The notes: generated by a model from the letters alone, not told the origin. Counted from the stretch's first letter, positions 37,615 to 47,126 are shown. The stretch is 64,000 nucleotides of DNA from Dehalococcoidia bacterium (GCA_032249735.1 JAVVHA010000010.1:19545-83544); one strand, 5' to 3'. A program made the numbers and translations.

Positions 37615-37643
37615 ATTATGAACCAGGGGCTCTGCCTGGACAA
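37615..37643 (-). promoter_or_regulatory. Sigma70-type promoter candidate for dnaE
   Basis: On the minus strand TTGTCC (37643-37638), 17 bases, CATAAT (37620-37615), 29 bases upstream of the dnaE ATG and just after the SDR stop codon. Confidence 0.5.
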
Positions 37644-37649
37644 GAGGGC

Positions 37650-38438
37650 TTAGGGCGTCAGCTGCAGGGCGGTGCCCCCCGTCCAGCCCCCGTCCACCGG
37701 CAGGGCCACGCCGGTGATGAAGGAGGCCTCGTCGGAGGCCAGGAAGAGCACTGCTCTGGCCACCTCCTCCGGCTCGCCCACCCGGCCTAGGGGGTGGAGC
37801 CGCCCCAGGCGCCGCCATGCCTCCTCAGGGTTGGCGGCGAACAGGTCGGGCAGGCCGCGCTCCACCATGGGCGTGCGGATGACCCCTGGGCAGACGGCGT
37901 TGACGCGGATGCCCAGGGGTGCCAGCTCTACGGCCAGCGCCTTGGTGAGGAGGATGACCCCGCCCTTGGAGGCACAATAAGTGGAGAGGCCGGCTATGCC
38001 CTCGATGCCTGCCACCGAGGCTGTGTTGATGATGGCCCCCCCGCCCACTTTGGCCATCTCGGGCACGGCGTGCTTGCAGCCTAGGTACACTCCTTTGAGG
38101 TTGATGTCCATGAGCCAGCGCCACCGCTCCTCCGACACCTCGCTAATGGGCGCCACCATCTCCACGCCGGCGTTATTGAACAGCACATCTAGTCGGCCGA
38201 AGCGGTTCACCGTCTCCTGGACCATACGGCGCACGTCTTCCTCACGGGCCACGTCCACCTGCATCCAGGCCGCCTCTCCCCCTTTGGAGATGATGGCATC
38301 GGCGGTGGCCTTGACCCCCTCGCCGTTGATGTCGGTGCACATGACCCGCGCCCCCTCCTGGGCGAACACCAGGGCGGTGGCCCTGCCGATGCCCGAGGCG
38401 GCCCCGGTGACGATGGCGACCTTGCCCTCCAACCTCAT
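37650..38438 (-). CDS. Short-chain dehydrogenase/reductase (FabG-like)
   Basis: A 262-aa SDR oxidoreductase: TGAASGIG near residue 12, cofactor Asp in TDING, NNAG, active site NTASVAGIEGIAGLSTYCASK with catalytic Tyr and Lys, and the tail GVALPVDGGW. The sequence resembles FabG and glucose dehydrogenase-like SDRs; a clear substrate is not visible. ATG 38438 with GGAGG upstream. The gene lies 15 bases after the alpha/beta hydrolase, probably one transcription unit. Confidence 0.88.
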   Translation of the reverse strand: MRLEGKVAIVTGAASGIGRATALVFAQEGARVMCTDINGEGVKATADAIISKGGEAAWMQVDVAREEDVRRMVQETVNRFGRLDVLFNNAGVEMVAPISEVSEERWRWLMDINLKGVYLGCKHAVPEMAKVGGGAIINTASVAGIEGIAGLSTYCASKGGVILLTKALAVELAPLGIRVNAVCPGVIRTPMVERGLPDLFAANPEEAWRRLGRLHPLGRVGEPEEVARAVLFLASDEASFITGVALPVDGGWTGGTALQLTP

Positions 38439-38453
38439 GACTCCTCCCTTCCT

Positions 38454-39266
38454 CTAGGTCTTCATCGGCACCTGTGACAGGAACTCCACGATGGTCTGGC
38501 ATGACTCCGCTGGCTTCTCCCAGAAGTAGACATGCCCCGCCCCCTCGATGATGACCAGGCGGGAGCCGGGGATACGCTCGTGCAGGATGTAGGCGTTCTG
38601 GGGTGGAATGAGTACGTCCTGGTCGCCGTGGATGATGAGGGTGGGGGCCCTGATCTGGGGCAGGCGGTCATAGGAGTCGAAGGCCTGGATGGCCGCCGCT
38701 TGGCGGTTCATGGTATCGACGGGGGTGGGGTTCTCCAGAGACCGACGGAGCATGAGCTCTAGGAACTCCCTCCCCTCCTCCAGGAAGCGGGGTGAGCAGA
38801 TGGCTGGCCACGATTTGCGAATCTGCTCCTCGCGGGAGAGGCCCGGCTCAGGCATCATGAGTTGGATCACCTCAGGCCTTGGGGGCACGCCCTTGACCCA
38901 GCCAGGGGTGGTGCAACCCAGCACCAGCCCGCCCACCAGATGGGGGTGTCGCAAGGCCAGCTCTTGGGCGATCATGCCACCCATGGAGACGCCGTAGACG
39001 TGAGCCCTGGAAAGGCCCAGGGCCTGCAACAGACCGGCGGCGTCGTCGGCCATCATGGCGATGGAGTATTCCACCTGGGGCTTGTCCGAGTGGCCGGCGC
39101 CCCGGTTATCGAAGCGAATGGTGCGGAAGTGACGGGAGAGGAGGCGGACGGTCTCGTCGCCCCAGGAGTGGTGCTGGCCACCGAAGCCCATGATCATGAG
39201 AAGGGGTGGGCCTTGCCCTTCCTCCACGTAGTAGATGTTGATGCCGTTGGCCTGCACCGTGGGCAT
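38454..39266 (-). CDS. Alpha/beta fold hydrolase
   Basis: A 270-aa alpha/beta hydrolase with the oxyanion segment MIMGFGGQHHSW, FDNRGAGHSDKP, the nucleophile elbow GVSMGGMIA, acid HGDQDVLI and catalytic His in EGAGHVYFWEKP. The sequence resembles 3-oxoadipate enol-lactonase-like and C-C hydrolase-like members; the substrate cannot be fixed. ATG 39266 follows AGGAGGG; the frame open to 39467 is antisense to the next gene. Divergent from the F420-type oxidoreductase. Confidence 0.87.
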   Translation of the reverse strand: MPTVQANGINIYYVEEGQGPPLLMIMGFGGQHHSWGDETVRLLSRHFRTIRFDNRGAGHSDKPQVEYSIAMMADDAAGLLQALGLSRAHVYGVSMGGMIAQELALRHPHLVGGLVLGCTTPGWVKGVPPRPEVIQLMMPEPGLSREEQIRKSWPAICSPRFLEEGREFLELMLRRSLENPTPVDTMNRQAAAIQAFDSYDRLPQIRAPTLIIHGDQDVLIPPQNAYILHERIPGSRLVIIEGAGHVYFWEKPAESCQTIVEFLSQVPMKT

Positions 39267-39359
39267 GACCTTCCCTCCTGAGCCGGATCTGGGGTATACG
39301 TTACCGTGAGGGAGCCACCGTGGCAAGGGGGTGCAGCCCAGTCCATTAGGAGGGTGGAG

Positions 39360-40274
39360 ATGAGCGAGGTCAAGTTCGGTGTGGTGATGCCCTGGGCGGC
39401 CGTCCGCCTGGAGGAGGCGGAGCGGGCGGAGGAACTGGGGTTCGATTCCATATGGACATCGGAGCACATCTTCTTTTACGGGCCCATACTGGATGCCTTC
39501 ACCTCCTTAGCGGCCATCGCCGCCCGCACCAAGCGGATCCTTTTGGGAACGGCGGTGACCTTGCTCCCCCTGCGGCCGGCGGCGGTGGTGGCTAAGGAGG
39601 CCACCACCGTGGACATCATCTCCGGGGGGCGCCTCATCCTGGGGATAGGGGTTGGGGGCGAGTTCCCCAAGGAGTTCGAGGCCTGCGGCGTGCCGGTGCG
39701 CGAGCGGGGGGCCAGGGCCAACGAGGCCATCCGCATCCTCCGCCTGCTGTGGCGGGAGGACGACGTACGCTATGAGGGACGGTTCTGGCGGCTGCCGGGC
39801 GTCACCCTTCAGCCCAAGCCCGTCCAGCCTGGGGGGCCGCCCATCTGGGTGGCGGGGCGCTCGGAGGCGGCCATGCGGCGGGCAGGCAGGCTGGGGGATG
39901 GCTACATGCCATACCTATTCTCCCCCGAGCGGTTCCGGGACGGCTGGGAGAAGGTGCGACGTTACGCCCAGGAGGCGGGAAGAGACCCCGACCAGATCAC
40001 CCCTGCCCTATACCAGTTCATCTCCCTGGGCGACTCCTATGAGGAGGCCAAGGCACGGGCGGTGCAGGACCTCTCGGTGCGCTATAACCAACCCTTCGAG
40101 GGGATCGTGGACCGCTATGTGGTGATGGGGAGGCCGGAGGAGTGCGTGCGGCGTCTGGAGCAGTACGTGGAGGCTGGGGTGAGGCACTTCCTCTTGGTGC
40201 CCATCTTCCCCCAGGGGCGCTTTCTGGAGCACCTGGAGGTCTACGCGCGGGACGTCATCCCCCGCCTGCGCTAG
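39360..40274 (+). CDS. LLM class (F420-dependent type) oxidoreductase
   Basis: A 304-aa luciferase-like TIM barrel. Visible are GFDSIWTSEHIF, the strand TKRILLGTAVTLLPLRPAAVVAKEATTVD in two parts, SGGRLILGIGVGGEFPKEFEACGV and PPIWVAGRSEAAMRRAGRLGDG. The combination resembles probable F420-dependent rather than FMN-dependent members, but the cofactor is inferred. ATG 39360 follows TAGGAGGGTGG. Converges on lysC with a four-base overlap. Confidence 0.87.
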   Translation: MSEVKFGVVMPWAAVRLEEAERAEELGFDSIWTSEHIFFYGPILDAFTSLAAIAARTKRILLGTAVTLLPLRPAAVVAKEATTVDIISGGRLILGIGVGGEFPKEFEACGVPVRERGARANEAIRILRLLWREDDVRYEGRFWRLPGVTLQPKPVQPGGPPIWVAGRSEAAMRRAGRLGDGYMPYLFSPERFRDGWEKVRRYAQEAGRDPDQITPALYQFISLGDSYEEAKARAVQDLSVRYNQPFEGIVDRYVVMGRPEECVRRLEQYVEAGVRHFLLVPIFPQGRFLEHLEVYARDVIPRLR

Positions 40275-41491
40275 GCCTCCGCCAGCTGGAAGGCGCGATG
40301 GAGGGCCTGCACGGCGTCCTGAATGCGGCGGGCATCGATGAGACAGGTGATGCGGATCTCGCTGGTGGTGATGAGTTCGATGTTGATGCCCGCCTCATAT
40401 AGGGCGCGGAACATGGTGGCGGCATAGCCTGGCGCGCTTTGCATCCCCGCCCCCACGATGCTCACCTTGGCCAGCCCCTCGTCCCATAGCACCTCCCGCG
40501 CCCCAATCTGCTGGGCCACGGGGCGGACTATCTCCACCGCTCGCCGCAGATCGCCCTTGGAGACGGTGAAGGTGAGGTCGGTGAGGCGCTCCACGGAGGC
40601 GTTCTGGACGATGGTGTCCACCGATATGCCCGCCTCCGCCAAGGGGCCGAAGATGGCGGCGGCGATGCCTGGGCGGTCGGGGACGCCACGGATGGTGATG
40701 CGGCCCACATCGGTGTCGTGGGCGATGCCCATGACCCGGTTGCGCTGCTCCATGCTCTCCCCCTCCTGGCAGATGAGGGTGCCTGGGGCCTCGGTGAAGC
40801 TGGAGGCCACGTAAATGGGCACCTTATAGGCCCATCCCAGTTCCACAGCCCGGGGATGCATCACCCGGGCTCCTTGGCTGGCCAGCTCCAGCATCTCCTC
40901 ATAGGAGATGCGTGTCAGCTTACGGGCCTCAGGGACCAGCCTGGGATCGGCAGTATATATGCCCTCCACGTCGGTATAGATCTCGCAGCGGTGGGCGCCC
41001 AGGGCGGCGGCCAGGGCCACGGCGGTGGTGTCGGAGCCCCCACGCCCTAGGGTGGTGATATCCATCTCATCGGTGATGCCCTGGAAGCCGGCCACCACGG
41101 GCACGCGCCCCGCCTGCAGATGGGAGAGGATACGGGAGGGGTCCACCCGCAGGATGCGGGCCCGCCCGTAACGCCGGTCGGTGCCTATGCCCGCCTGGGC
41201 GCCCGTGAGGGCGATGGCTGGCACCCCCAGGGCCTTGAGGGCCATGGCCAGCAGGGTGCAGGAGACCACCTCCCCTGTGGAGAGGAGGAGGTCCAGCTCC
41301 CGGGCCTCCGGCTCGGGGCTCACCTGGTGGGCCAGCTCGATGAGGCGGTCGGTGGTGTCCCCCATGGCCGATACCACCACCACCAGGTCGTCGCCCTGGG
41401 CGCGGCGGGCGGCGATGCGTTGGGCCACCGCCTTGAGGCGCTGGGCATCGGCTACCGATGTGCCGCCGTACTTCTGCACTACCAGGCTCAT
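40271..41491 (-). CDS. lysC: Aspartate kinase
   Basis: Phosphorylates aspartate in the Lys/Thr/Met pathway. The 406-aa protein starts with VQKYGGTSV, contains FQGITDEMDITTLGRGGSDTTA in two parts, and TDVEGIYTADPRLVPEA, then two ACT regulatory domains (about 265-330 and 345-400). The length and ACT pair suggest feedback control by end products. ATG 41491 overlaps the thrB stop as ATGA, so the two pathway genes are coupled. Confidence 0.96.
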   Translation of the reverse strand: MSLVVQKYGGTSVADAQRLKAVAQRIAARRAQGDDLVVVVSAMGDTTDRLIELAHQVSPEPEARELDLLLSTGEVVSCTLLAMALKALGVPAIALTGAQAGIGTDRRYGRARILRVDPSRILSHLQAGRVPVVAGFQGITDEMDITTLGRGGSDTTAVALAAALGAHRCEIYTDVEGIYTADPRLVPEARKLTRISYEEMLELASQGARVMHPRAVELGWAYKVPIYVASSFTEAPGTLICQEGESMEQRNRVMGIAHDTDVGRITIRGVPDRPGIAAAIFGPLAEAGISVDTIVQNASVERLTDLTFTVSKGDLRRAVEIVRPVAQQIGAREVLWDEGLAKVSIVGAGMQSAPGYAATMFRALYEAGINIELITTSEIRITCLIDARRIQDAVQALHRAFQLAEA

Positions 41492-42381
41492 GGGCTCTCC
41501 TCGGCCAGGTGGGCGCCAACAGTAGTGGGGGAGGTGAGGATGGTCCGGCCGGCTAGCCCCATTCGGGCAGCCATGTCATCCAGGGCCTGGGCCACCCTTT
41601 CGGCATCCTCCAAGGCGAAGGCGGCCACCGTAGGACCTGCCCCCGAGAGGTAGGCTCCCAGGGCACCAGCCTTCATGGCGGCCTCCAGCAGGGGGCGCAG
41701 AGGAGGGAACAGGCGGGCCCTGTATGGCTGGTGGATTCGATCGTCGCTGGCCTCGGCCAGATGCTCCAGACGGCCGGTGGCCAGGGCGGCCACCAGGAGA
41801 GCTACCCGGGCCAGGCTATAGACGGCATCGGCGCGGGGGATGGACTGGGGCACCGCTTGCCGGGCCAGAGCGGTGGGAAGCTCCTGCTGGGGGACGAAGA
41901 GGACCACCCGCAAACCCGGCGGTGGCTCCAGCCCCATATGGACGATACCTCCATCGTCACGGCGGGCCACGATCTGCAGTCCGCCGAAGATAGCCGGGGC
42001 AGCATTGTCAGCGTGGCCTTCCATCTCTGTAGCCAGCAGGAGGATGTCCTCTTTGTCCAAGGGGTGGCCGGCCAGGGCATTGGCGGCCAGGAGGCCGCCC
42101 ACCCGGGCGATGGCGCTGGCCCCCAGGCCGCGGGCCACAGGGACCGACCCTTCATAGCAAGCGTAGATTCCCCGCGGGGGGTGGGCGCCCAGGTGATGGA
42201 AGAGATGGAGGGCGGCCTCCACGGCCAGCAGGGCTATGGGCTCCTTGGGAGGGGGCACGGGCCGGTCGTGGGCCTCCAGGTGGACGGAGCCCCAGAGATC
42301 CAGGGCCAGGCCCAAACAATCGAAGCCCGGGCCTAGGTTAGCGCTGGTGGCCGGGACGCGCACAACGACGCTGCGGGCCAT
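41488..42381 (-). CDS. thrB: Homoserine kinase
   Basis: GHMP-family kinase in threonine synthesis. The 297-aa product has PATSANLGPGFDCLGLA at the N-terminus, the ATP loop PVARGLGASAIARVGGLLAAN (usually GLGSSA; here Ala and Ile) split across residues 90-110, and the C-terminal GAYLSGAGPTVAA. ATG 42381; GTG 42390 is an alternative. Directly upstream of lysC on the minus strand, and 49 bases downstream of tmk. Confidence 0.95.
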   Translation of the reverse strand: MARSVVVRVPATSANLGPGFDCLGLALDLWGSVHLEAHDRPVPPPKEPIALLAVEAALHLFHHLGAHPPRGIYACYEGSVPVARGLGASAIARVGGLLAANALAGHPLDKEDILLLATEMEGHADNAAPAIFGGLQIVARRDDGGIVHMGLEPPPGLRVVLFVPQQELPTALARQAVPQSIPRADAVYSLARVALLVAALATGRLEHLAEASDDRIHQPYRARLFPPLRPLLEAAMKAGALGAYLSGAGPTVAAFALEDAERVAQALDDMAARMGLAGRTILTSPTTVGAHLAEESP

Positions 42382-42430
42382 GCCCCCCACAGCACCATGC
42401 TAGCACGCGGTGGTGAAGGAAGGAACGACC

Positions 42431-43051
42431 TTACCGCTCCTGCAGAAGGGCGGAGAGGCGCTGCCAGATGAGCTGGGTCACCTCCCCTGGGGGGAGGGAG
42501 GCATCCACCACCAAGAAGCGCTGGGGCTCCTCGCGCGCCAGGGAGAGGAAGCCCTGGCGCACGCGTCGATGGAAATCGAGCCCCTCGCCCCCGATACGGT
42601 CGCGGTGGGGCTTGCGGGCCAGGGCGGCCTCTGGCTCCATGTCCAGAAGGACCGTGAGGTGGGGGGTGAGGCCATAGCTAGCCATCTGGCACACCTGGCG
42701 CACCATCTGTAGGTCTAGGCCTCGGCCATAGCCTTGGTAGGCTATGGTGGAATCGGTAAACCGCTCGCAGATGACTGTCTGGCCTGCCCTGAGGGCTGGC
42801 AGGATGACCTCCGCCGCATGTTGGGCACGGTCGGCGGCGAAGAGGAAGAGCTCTGCCCAGGGAGAAGGGCTGGCGCCTTTCTGGAGGAGGAGGCGGCGCA
42901 ACCGGCGCCCCAACGCGGTGCCGCCTGGCTCACGGGTGAGGATGGTGGGACAGCCGCTGCGATAAAGGAGGCGGGCCAGGGCCCGGGCCTGGGTGCTCTT
43001 GCCCACCCCCTCCCCTCCCTCCAGAGTGAGGAAGAGGGCTTCCCCAGGCAT
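42431..43051 (-). CDS. tmk: Thymidylate kinase
   Basis: Phosphorylates dTMP to dTDP. The 206-aa protein has the P-loop LEGGEGVGKSTQ at about 10-21, the TREPGGT segment, ERFTDSTIAYQGYGRGL (dTMP site) and the lid region RKPHRDRIGGEGLDFHRRV. ATG 43051 is seven bases from the stop of the upstream Ycf45-like ATPase gene, so both are probably cotranscribed. Confidence 0.96.
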   Translation of the reverse strand: MPGEALFLTLEGGEGVGKSTQARALARLLYRSGCPTILTREPGGTALGRRLRRLLLQKGASPSPWAELFLFAADRAQHAAEVILPALRAGQTVICERFTDSTIAYQGYGRGLDLQMVRQVCQMASYGLTPHLTVLLDMEPEAALARKPHRDRIGGEGLDFHRRVRQGFLSLAREEPQRFLVVDASLPPGEVTQLIWQRLSALLQER

Positions 43052-43057
43052 GGCCCC

Positions 43058-44596
43058 TTATTCCGGGGGGCGGGGCAAGATGCGCACCCGCCGGTAGGGA
43101 TCCCTGCCTACGCTCTCGCTGGCCAAGTTATATCGCTGGGCCAACAGGTGCTGGAGGCGCCGTATATAGGCGTTCTGGGGAGACAGCTCCACGGGCTCCT
43201 CCTGCTGCAGCACCTGGCCGATGGCCTCCTCCGCCTCTCGCAGGGCGGCGGCCACTGGGTCGCCCGCCCGTTCCCTTTGCATGGCCATGAACACCTGCTC
43301 CAGCTGATACACGTTGTTGCTCTTGACCACATAGATGGGGATGCCCCGCTCCTCCGCCTCCCGCACCACCTGGGGGCGACGCCGATAATGGCTGCGCAAG
43401 ACGATGAGGGCATCGGCCTCGTCCAGGGAGTGGACGATGGTGCCTGGGAAGTGGGTCTCTTGCAGGGCCTGTTGGGCCCGTTCCCGGGAGACGCCGTACA
43501 AGTAGATATGGCGTCGGCGGGTGGGCGGCGGTTCGGCGGAGGCAGCGGCCTCGGCAAAGGGGAGGGTGACGCCACGCCGGACGGGGGTCTCCACCCGCGC
43601 CTCCTGGAGTATCTGGACCTCTCCCTCGGGGGTGAGGGCCCGCAGCTCGGGCTGGACGGGATAGCCCCGCAGGATGGCGTCCACGGTGGCCGCCACGTCC
43701 CGGTGGATGGCCACTTGGTTGAAGCCTTTTATCTCCACCACCATATCGAAGGTGGGGGGTGCCCGCCGCTCCAGTATGGCCTTCTGGGTGCCGCGCCGCC
43801 TGGCCTCCTCATCGGAGAGGGTCACCGACTGCACCCCGCCCACCAGGTCTGAGAGGGTGGGGTTGAGGATGAGGTTGTCCAAGGTGTTGCCGTGGGCGGT
43901 GGCCACCAGCTGCACGCCCCGCTCGGCGATGGTGCGGGCGGCTGCCGCCTCCTGCTCGGTGCCGATCTCGTCGATGATGATGACCTCCGGCATGTGATTC
44001 TCCACGGCCTCGATCATCACCTTGTGTTGGAGATGGGGGGAGGGGACCTGCATGCGACGGGCGGAGCCGATGCCGGGGTGGGGGATATCGCCATCGCCGG
44101 CGATCTCGTTGGAGGTGTCCACCACGATGACCCGCTTGTGGAGCTCGTCGGCCAGGTAGCGGGCCGCCTCCCTCAGGAGGGTGGTCTTGCCCACCCCCGG
44201 CCGGCCCAGAAGAAGGATGCTCTTACCAGTGGCTAGCAGGTCCTGGATGATGCGCACGGTGCCAAACACGGCCCGCCCCACTCGCAGGGTGAGGCCCACG
44301 ATGCGGCCCTTGCGGTTGCGGATGGCCGATATGCGGTGCAGGGTCCGCTCGATGCCCGCCCGGTTGTCGGAGGTGAACTCCCCCACGCGGCTGACCACGT
44401 AATCGATGTCCTCGTGGGTCACCTCCTTGTCGCTGAGGGTTACCTCCCGACCGGGGTAGCGGGCCTGGGGCGGCCGCCCCAAGTCCATGACCACCTCCAG
44501 CAGCTCGTAGCTGTCGGGCCGGCCCTTTAGGGCCTCGGCGATATGGGGTGGTATGACCTCCAGGAGGGCCTCCAGATCGTCCGTCACGCGCAACAT
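43058..44596 (-). CDS. Ycf45/SpoIIIAA-like AAA ATPase with R3H domain
   Basis: A 512-aa ATPase of the Ycf45 type: an N-terminal domain (1-110), a P-loop ATPase core (LLGRPGVGKTTLLREAARYL, Walker B VIIIDEIGTEQEAAAART), a second domain with FDMVVEIKG, and a C-terminal R3H nucleic-acid binding domain (R-x3-H in RRLQH, about residue 480). Its cell role is not established; R3H points to single-stranded nucleic acid. It sits between a GNAT gene (one-base gap) and tmk. Confidence 0.88.
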   Translation of the reverse strand: MLRVTDDLEALLEVIPPHIAEALKGRPDSYELLEVVMDLGRPPQARYPGREVTLSDKEVTHEDIDYVVSRVGEFTSDNRAGIERTLHRISAIRNRKGRIVGLTLRVGRAVFGTVRIIQDLLATGKSILLLGRPGVGKTTLLREAARYLADELHKRVIVVDTSNEIAGDGDIPHPGIGSARRMQVPSPHLQHKVMIEAVENHMPEVIIIDEIGTEQEAAAARTIAERGVQLVATAHGNTLDNLILNPTLSDLVGGVQSVTLSDEEARRRGTQKAILERRAPPTFDMVVEIKGFNQVAIHRDVAATVDAILRGYPVQPELRALTPEGEVQILQEARVETPVRRGVTLPFAEAAASAEPPPTRRRHIYLYGVSRERAQQALQETHFPGTIVHSLDEADALIVLRSHYRRRPQVVREAEERGIPIYVVKSNNVYQLEQVFMAMQRERAGDPVAAALREAEEAIGQVLQQEEPVELSPQNAYIRRLQHLLAQRYNLASESVGRDPYRRVRILPRPPE

Positions 44597-44597
44597 C

Positions 44598-45506
44598 TCA
44601 GTTCACCGCCACCCTTCCTCGAATGGTCTCCAGGGAAGCCGCAGGGGCGGCTACGGCGGCCTGGGCCAGGGGCCGCACCAGAGAGATGAACCTCCCCACC
44701 AGGGGCCATTGTAGGGACTCCAAGGAGGCGATGATGGTCTGCTGATGAGATGGCACCAGCATGTAGAGAGGGCGAGGGCCGGCGAAGACAGTAAGAGCTG
44801 CCACCACCTCCGGGGCGCGAGCTCCTGCGCGAGGATGCACCAAGGCGGTGGCCACCACCCCCTGGGGGGCGAGGCTCAAGCGGGCCCAGGCCAGGAGCTC
44901 CCCTTCCTCCCACAGGCCCAGCTCGCGGCTTGGGCATTGGGAGGTGAGGGCCGAGCGCCACTGGCCCAGGGTGGGACCCTGCAGGGCCCTCACGGCAGCT
45001 GGAGAGGCGCTCAAAAAGAGACGAAAGGCCTGCTGCTGGTGCTCCTCCCCGAGAGCCAGGAGGGTGCTGGGGGCAGGGGCTTTCCAGGCCTGGCCCTTGT
45101 AGAGGTGCTCATAGGCCACCACCAGGAAGCCAGCGCGGTGGGCTGCCGCCAAAAGGGGGGCCTCGGCGGGCAGGCGCAGAAGGAGGCGCTCGCCCCCTGC
45201 CAGGGCCAGATGGCGAGCCGCTTCCTGCAGGAGGGCGGCCGCAGCCCCTTCCTCTTGGGCGCAAAGGCCCAATACCTCCCAAGTGTGGTGGCTGCGGTGG
45301 GTGCACGCTACCACCCCCATCACCCGTGGCCCACGCATGGCCACCCACGCCCTTCCCCGCAGGGGCCATAGATGGGCGAGGCCTATGGACATGGCCGATG
45401 CGGGAGGTGCCCCCAACCGCTCCCAGGGATAGGCCTGGCTGGGCGGCAGGTGCCCCAGCAAAAGTTGGGGGATGTGCAGAGGGCTCAAAGGGAGGACGAG
45501 GGTCAT
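44598..45506 (-). CDS. GNAT-like acyltransferase, two-domain, unknown substrate
   Basis: A 302-aa protein that looks like a tandem GNAT fold. The first half has GVVACTHRSHHTWEVLGLCAQ and LLLRLPAEAPLLAAAHRAGF, similar to N-acetyltransferase strands; the second half (GLWEEGELLAWARLSLAPQ, VHPRAGARAPEVVAAL) is a weaker repeat. The acetyl-CoA loop is not clear-cut, so the family call is moderate and the substrate unknown. ATG 45506 overlaps the pdxT stop as ATGA. Confidence 0.65.
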   Translation of the reverse strand: MTLVLPLSPLHIPQLLLGHLPPSQAYPWERLGAPPASAMSIGLAHLWPLRGRAWVAMRGPRVMGVVACTHRSHHTWEVLGLCAQEEGAAAALLQEAARHLALAGGERLLLRLPAEAPLLAAAHRAGFLVVAYEHLYKGQAWKAPAPSTLLALGEEHQQQAFRLFLSASPAAVRALQGPTLGQWRSALTSQCPSRELGLWEEGELLAWARLSLAPQGVVATALVHPRAGARAPEVVAALTVFAGPRPLYMLVPSHQQTIIASLESLQWPLVGRFISLVRPLAQAAVAAPAASLETIRGRVAVN

Positions 45507-46123
45507 GATGTGTGGGCGCGTCCCCCGGCCACCATTCCCAGGAAGTAGCGATGGAACCGCAGGTCGTCGGTCAGCTCCGGGTGGAAGGTCGTGCCTAGCA
45601 CGTGGCCTTGGCGCACCGCCACAGCCGTCCCCGCCCCCACCGGCGGCACGCTAGGGTCGGCGGGCAGACGGGCCAACACCTCCACCCCTTCATGGACGGC
45701 CTCGATAACTGGGGCGCGGATGAAGATGGCCCGCACGGGTGCTGGCCCCAGGGCCGGCACCGTCATGTCCACCTCGAAGCTGTCTACCTGGCGCCCATAG
45801 GCGTTGCGGTTCACCACGATGTCCAAGGCTCCTAGGGTGGGATATGGTAGGCCGTGGGCCTCCCGGGCCAGGACGATAAGGCCAGCACAGGTACCCCATA
45901 CCGGCACCCCTTGCGACAACAGGCCGGAGAGGGCCTCATAGAGGCCGAAGTCGCGCATCAACCGGCAGAAGGTGGTGGACTCACCTCCAGGAATAATGAG
46001 GCCATCGATGCCGTCCAGATCCGCCGGCCTGCGCACTTGCACGGTCTCCTGGCCCAGACGACGTAAAGCGGCCTCATGCTCCAGGAAGTCACCTTGCAGG
46101 GCGAGGACGCCGATGCGGGCCAT
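45503..46123 (-). CDS. pdxT: Pyridoxal 5-phosphate synthase glutaminase subunit
   Basis: Glutamine amidotransferase that supplies ammonia to PdxS. The 206-aa protein has IGVLALQGDFLEHEAALRRL at the N-terminus (split in strand and helix), PGGESTTFCRL, the nucleophile elbow WGTCAGLI, and the His/Glu pair in GTTFHPELTDD. ATG 46123 is preferred to the frame open to 46159 because the family starts with MARIGVLALQG. Immediately downstream of pdxS. Confidence 0.95.
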   Translation of the reverse strand: MARIGVLALQGDFLEHEAALRRLGQETVQVRRPADLDGIDGLIIPGGESTTFCRLMRDFGLYEALSGLLSQGVPVWGTCAGLIVLAREAHGLPYPTLGALDIVVNRNAYGRQVDSFEVDMTVPALGPAPVRAIFIRAPVIEAVHEGVEVLARLPADPSVPPVGAGTAVAVRQGHVLGTTFHPELTDDLRFHRYFLGMVAGGRAHTS

Positions 46124-46152
46124 ATCCCTAGGCTTTATTGTATCATGGAGGG

Positions 46153-47037
46153 TTACCACCCGCGAACGGCCAACCTTTCCTCAGGGGCCAGGGTGCGCAG
46201 GTCTATGCCCCGCATGGGCTCGCCAAGGCCCCGTGAGACCTCGGCTATGACCGCTGGGTCACGGTAATAGGTGACGGCCTTGACTATGGCCGCAGCCCTC
46301 CGCTCTGGGTCCTCAGACTTGAAGATGCCTGAGCCCACGAAGACGCCATCGGCCCCAAGGAGCATCATGAGGGCGGCGTCGGCAGGGGTGGCCACGCCGC
46401 CGGCGGCGAAGTTGACCACCGGCAGGCGGCCCAGGCGGGCCGTCTCCTTCACCAGCTCGTAGGGGGCGCCCATGGCCTTGGCCTCGGCCATCAGCTCCTC
46501 CTCAGGCATGTTCTGCAGCTTGCGGATGTGGTCCATGATGGCCCGCATGTGGCGGACGGCCTCCACGATGTTGCCGGTGCCCGCCTCCCCTTTGGTGCGG
46601 ATCATGGCCGCTCCCTCGCCAATGCGGCGGAGGGCCTCGCCCAGGTCGCGGGCCCCGCACACGAAGGGAACCTTAAAGGCCCACTTGTTGATGTGATGGG
46701 CCTCGTCGGCGGGGGTGAGGACCTCCGACTCATCGATGAAGTCCACCCCTATGGCCTCCAACACCTGGGCCTCCACGATATGGCCGATGCGGCACTTGGC
46801 CATGACGGGTATGGATACGGCGTCCATGATCCTCAGGATGCGCTCAGGGTCGGCCATGCGCGCCACGCCGCCAGCAGCCCGGATGTCGGCTGGGACCCTC
46901 TCCAGGGCCATGACGGCGCAGGCCCCCGCCTCCTCGGCGATCTTGGCCTGCTCCGGGGTGACCACGTCCATGATGACCCCGCCCTTGAGCATTTGGGCCA
47001 GCCCCCGCTTGACGGCAATGGTGCCTCTTTCCACCAC
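46153..47037 (-). CDS. pdxS: Pyridoxal 5-phosphate synthase subunit PdxS
   Basis: Makes PLP from ribose 5-phosphate, glyceraldehyde 3-phosphate and ammonia. The 294-aa TIM barrel has [15 protein letters not shown], the catalytic Lys in [44 protein letters not shown] and [16 protein letters not shown], highly typical. GTG 47037 start. It heads the minus-strand pdxS-pdxT-GNAT-ATPase-tmk-thrB-lysC series. Confidence 0.97.
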   Translation of the reverse strand: MVERGTIAVKRGLAQMLKGGVIMDVVTPEQAKIAEEAGACAVMALERVPADIRAAGGVARMADPERILRIMDAVSIPVMAKCRIGHIVEAQVLEAIGVDFIDESEVLTPADEAHHINKWAFKVPFVCGARDLGEALRRIGEGAAMIRTKGEAGTGNIVEAVRHMRAIMDHIRKLQNMPEEELMAEAKAMGAPYELVKETARLGRLPVVNFAAGGVATPADAALMMLLGADGVFVGSGIFKSEDPERRAAAIVKAVTYYRDPAVIAEVSRGLGEPMRGIDLRTLAPEERLAVRGW

Positions 47038-47062
47038 GGCTCTCTTACCCCCTGCTGTAAGT

Positions 47063-47090
47063 AGTATAAGGGCTGGCTTTCTTGACGCAA
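47063..47090 (-). promoter_or_regulatory. Sigma70-type promoter candidate for pdxS
   Basis: On the minus strand TTGCGT (47090-47085), 16 bases, TATACT (47068-47063), 25 bases upstream of the pdxS GTG. Confidence 0.45.
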
Positions 47091-47120
47091 AGGCGTATCC
47101 TTATGGGTGGGGGTGGCCCG

Positions 47121-47126
47121 TATAAT
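47121..47126 (+). promoter_or_regulatory. Consensus -10 box upstream of usp
   Basis: TATAAT 25 bases before the usp ATG, in the divergent gap with pdxS. No good -35 at 16-18 bases, so activator dependence or coincidence is possible. Confidence 0.35.

Noticed and set aside
47082..47126. TTGACG at 47082-47088 as -35 for the usp TATAAT
   Set aside because: The spacer would be over 30 bases, far from the 16-18 needed.
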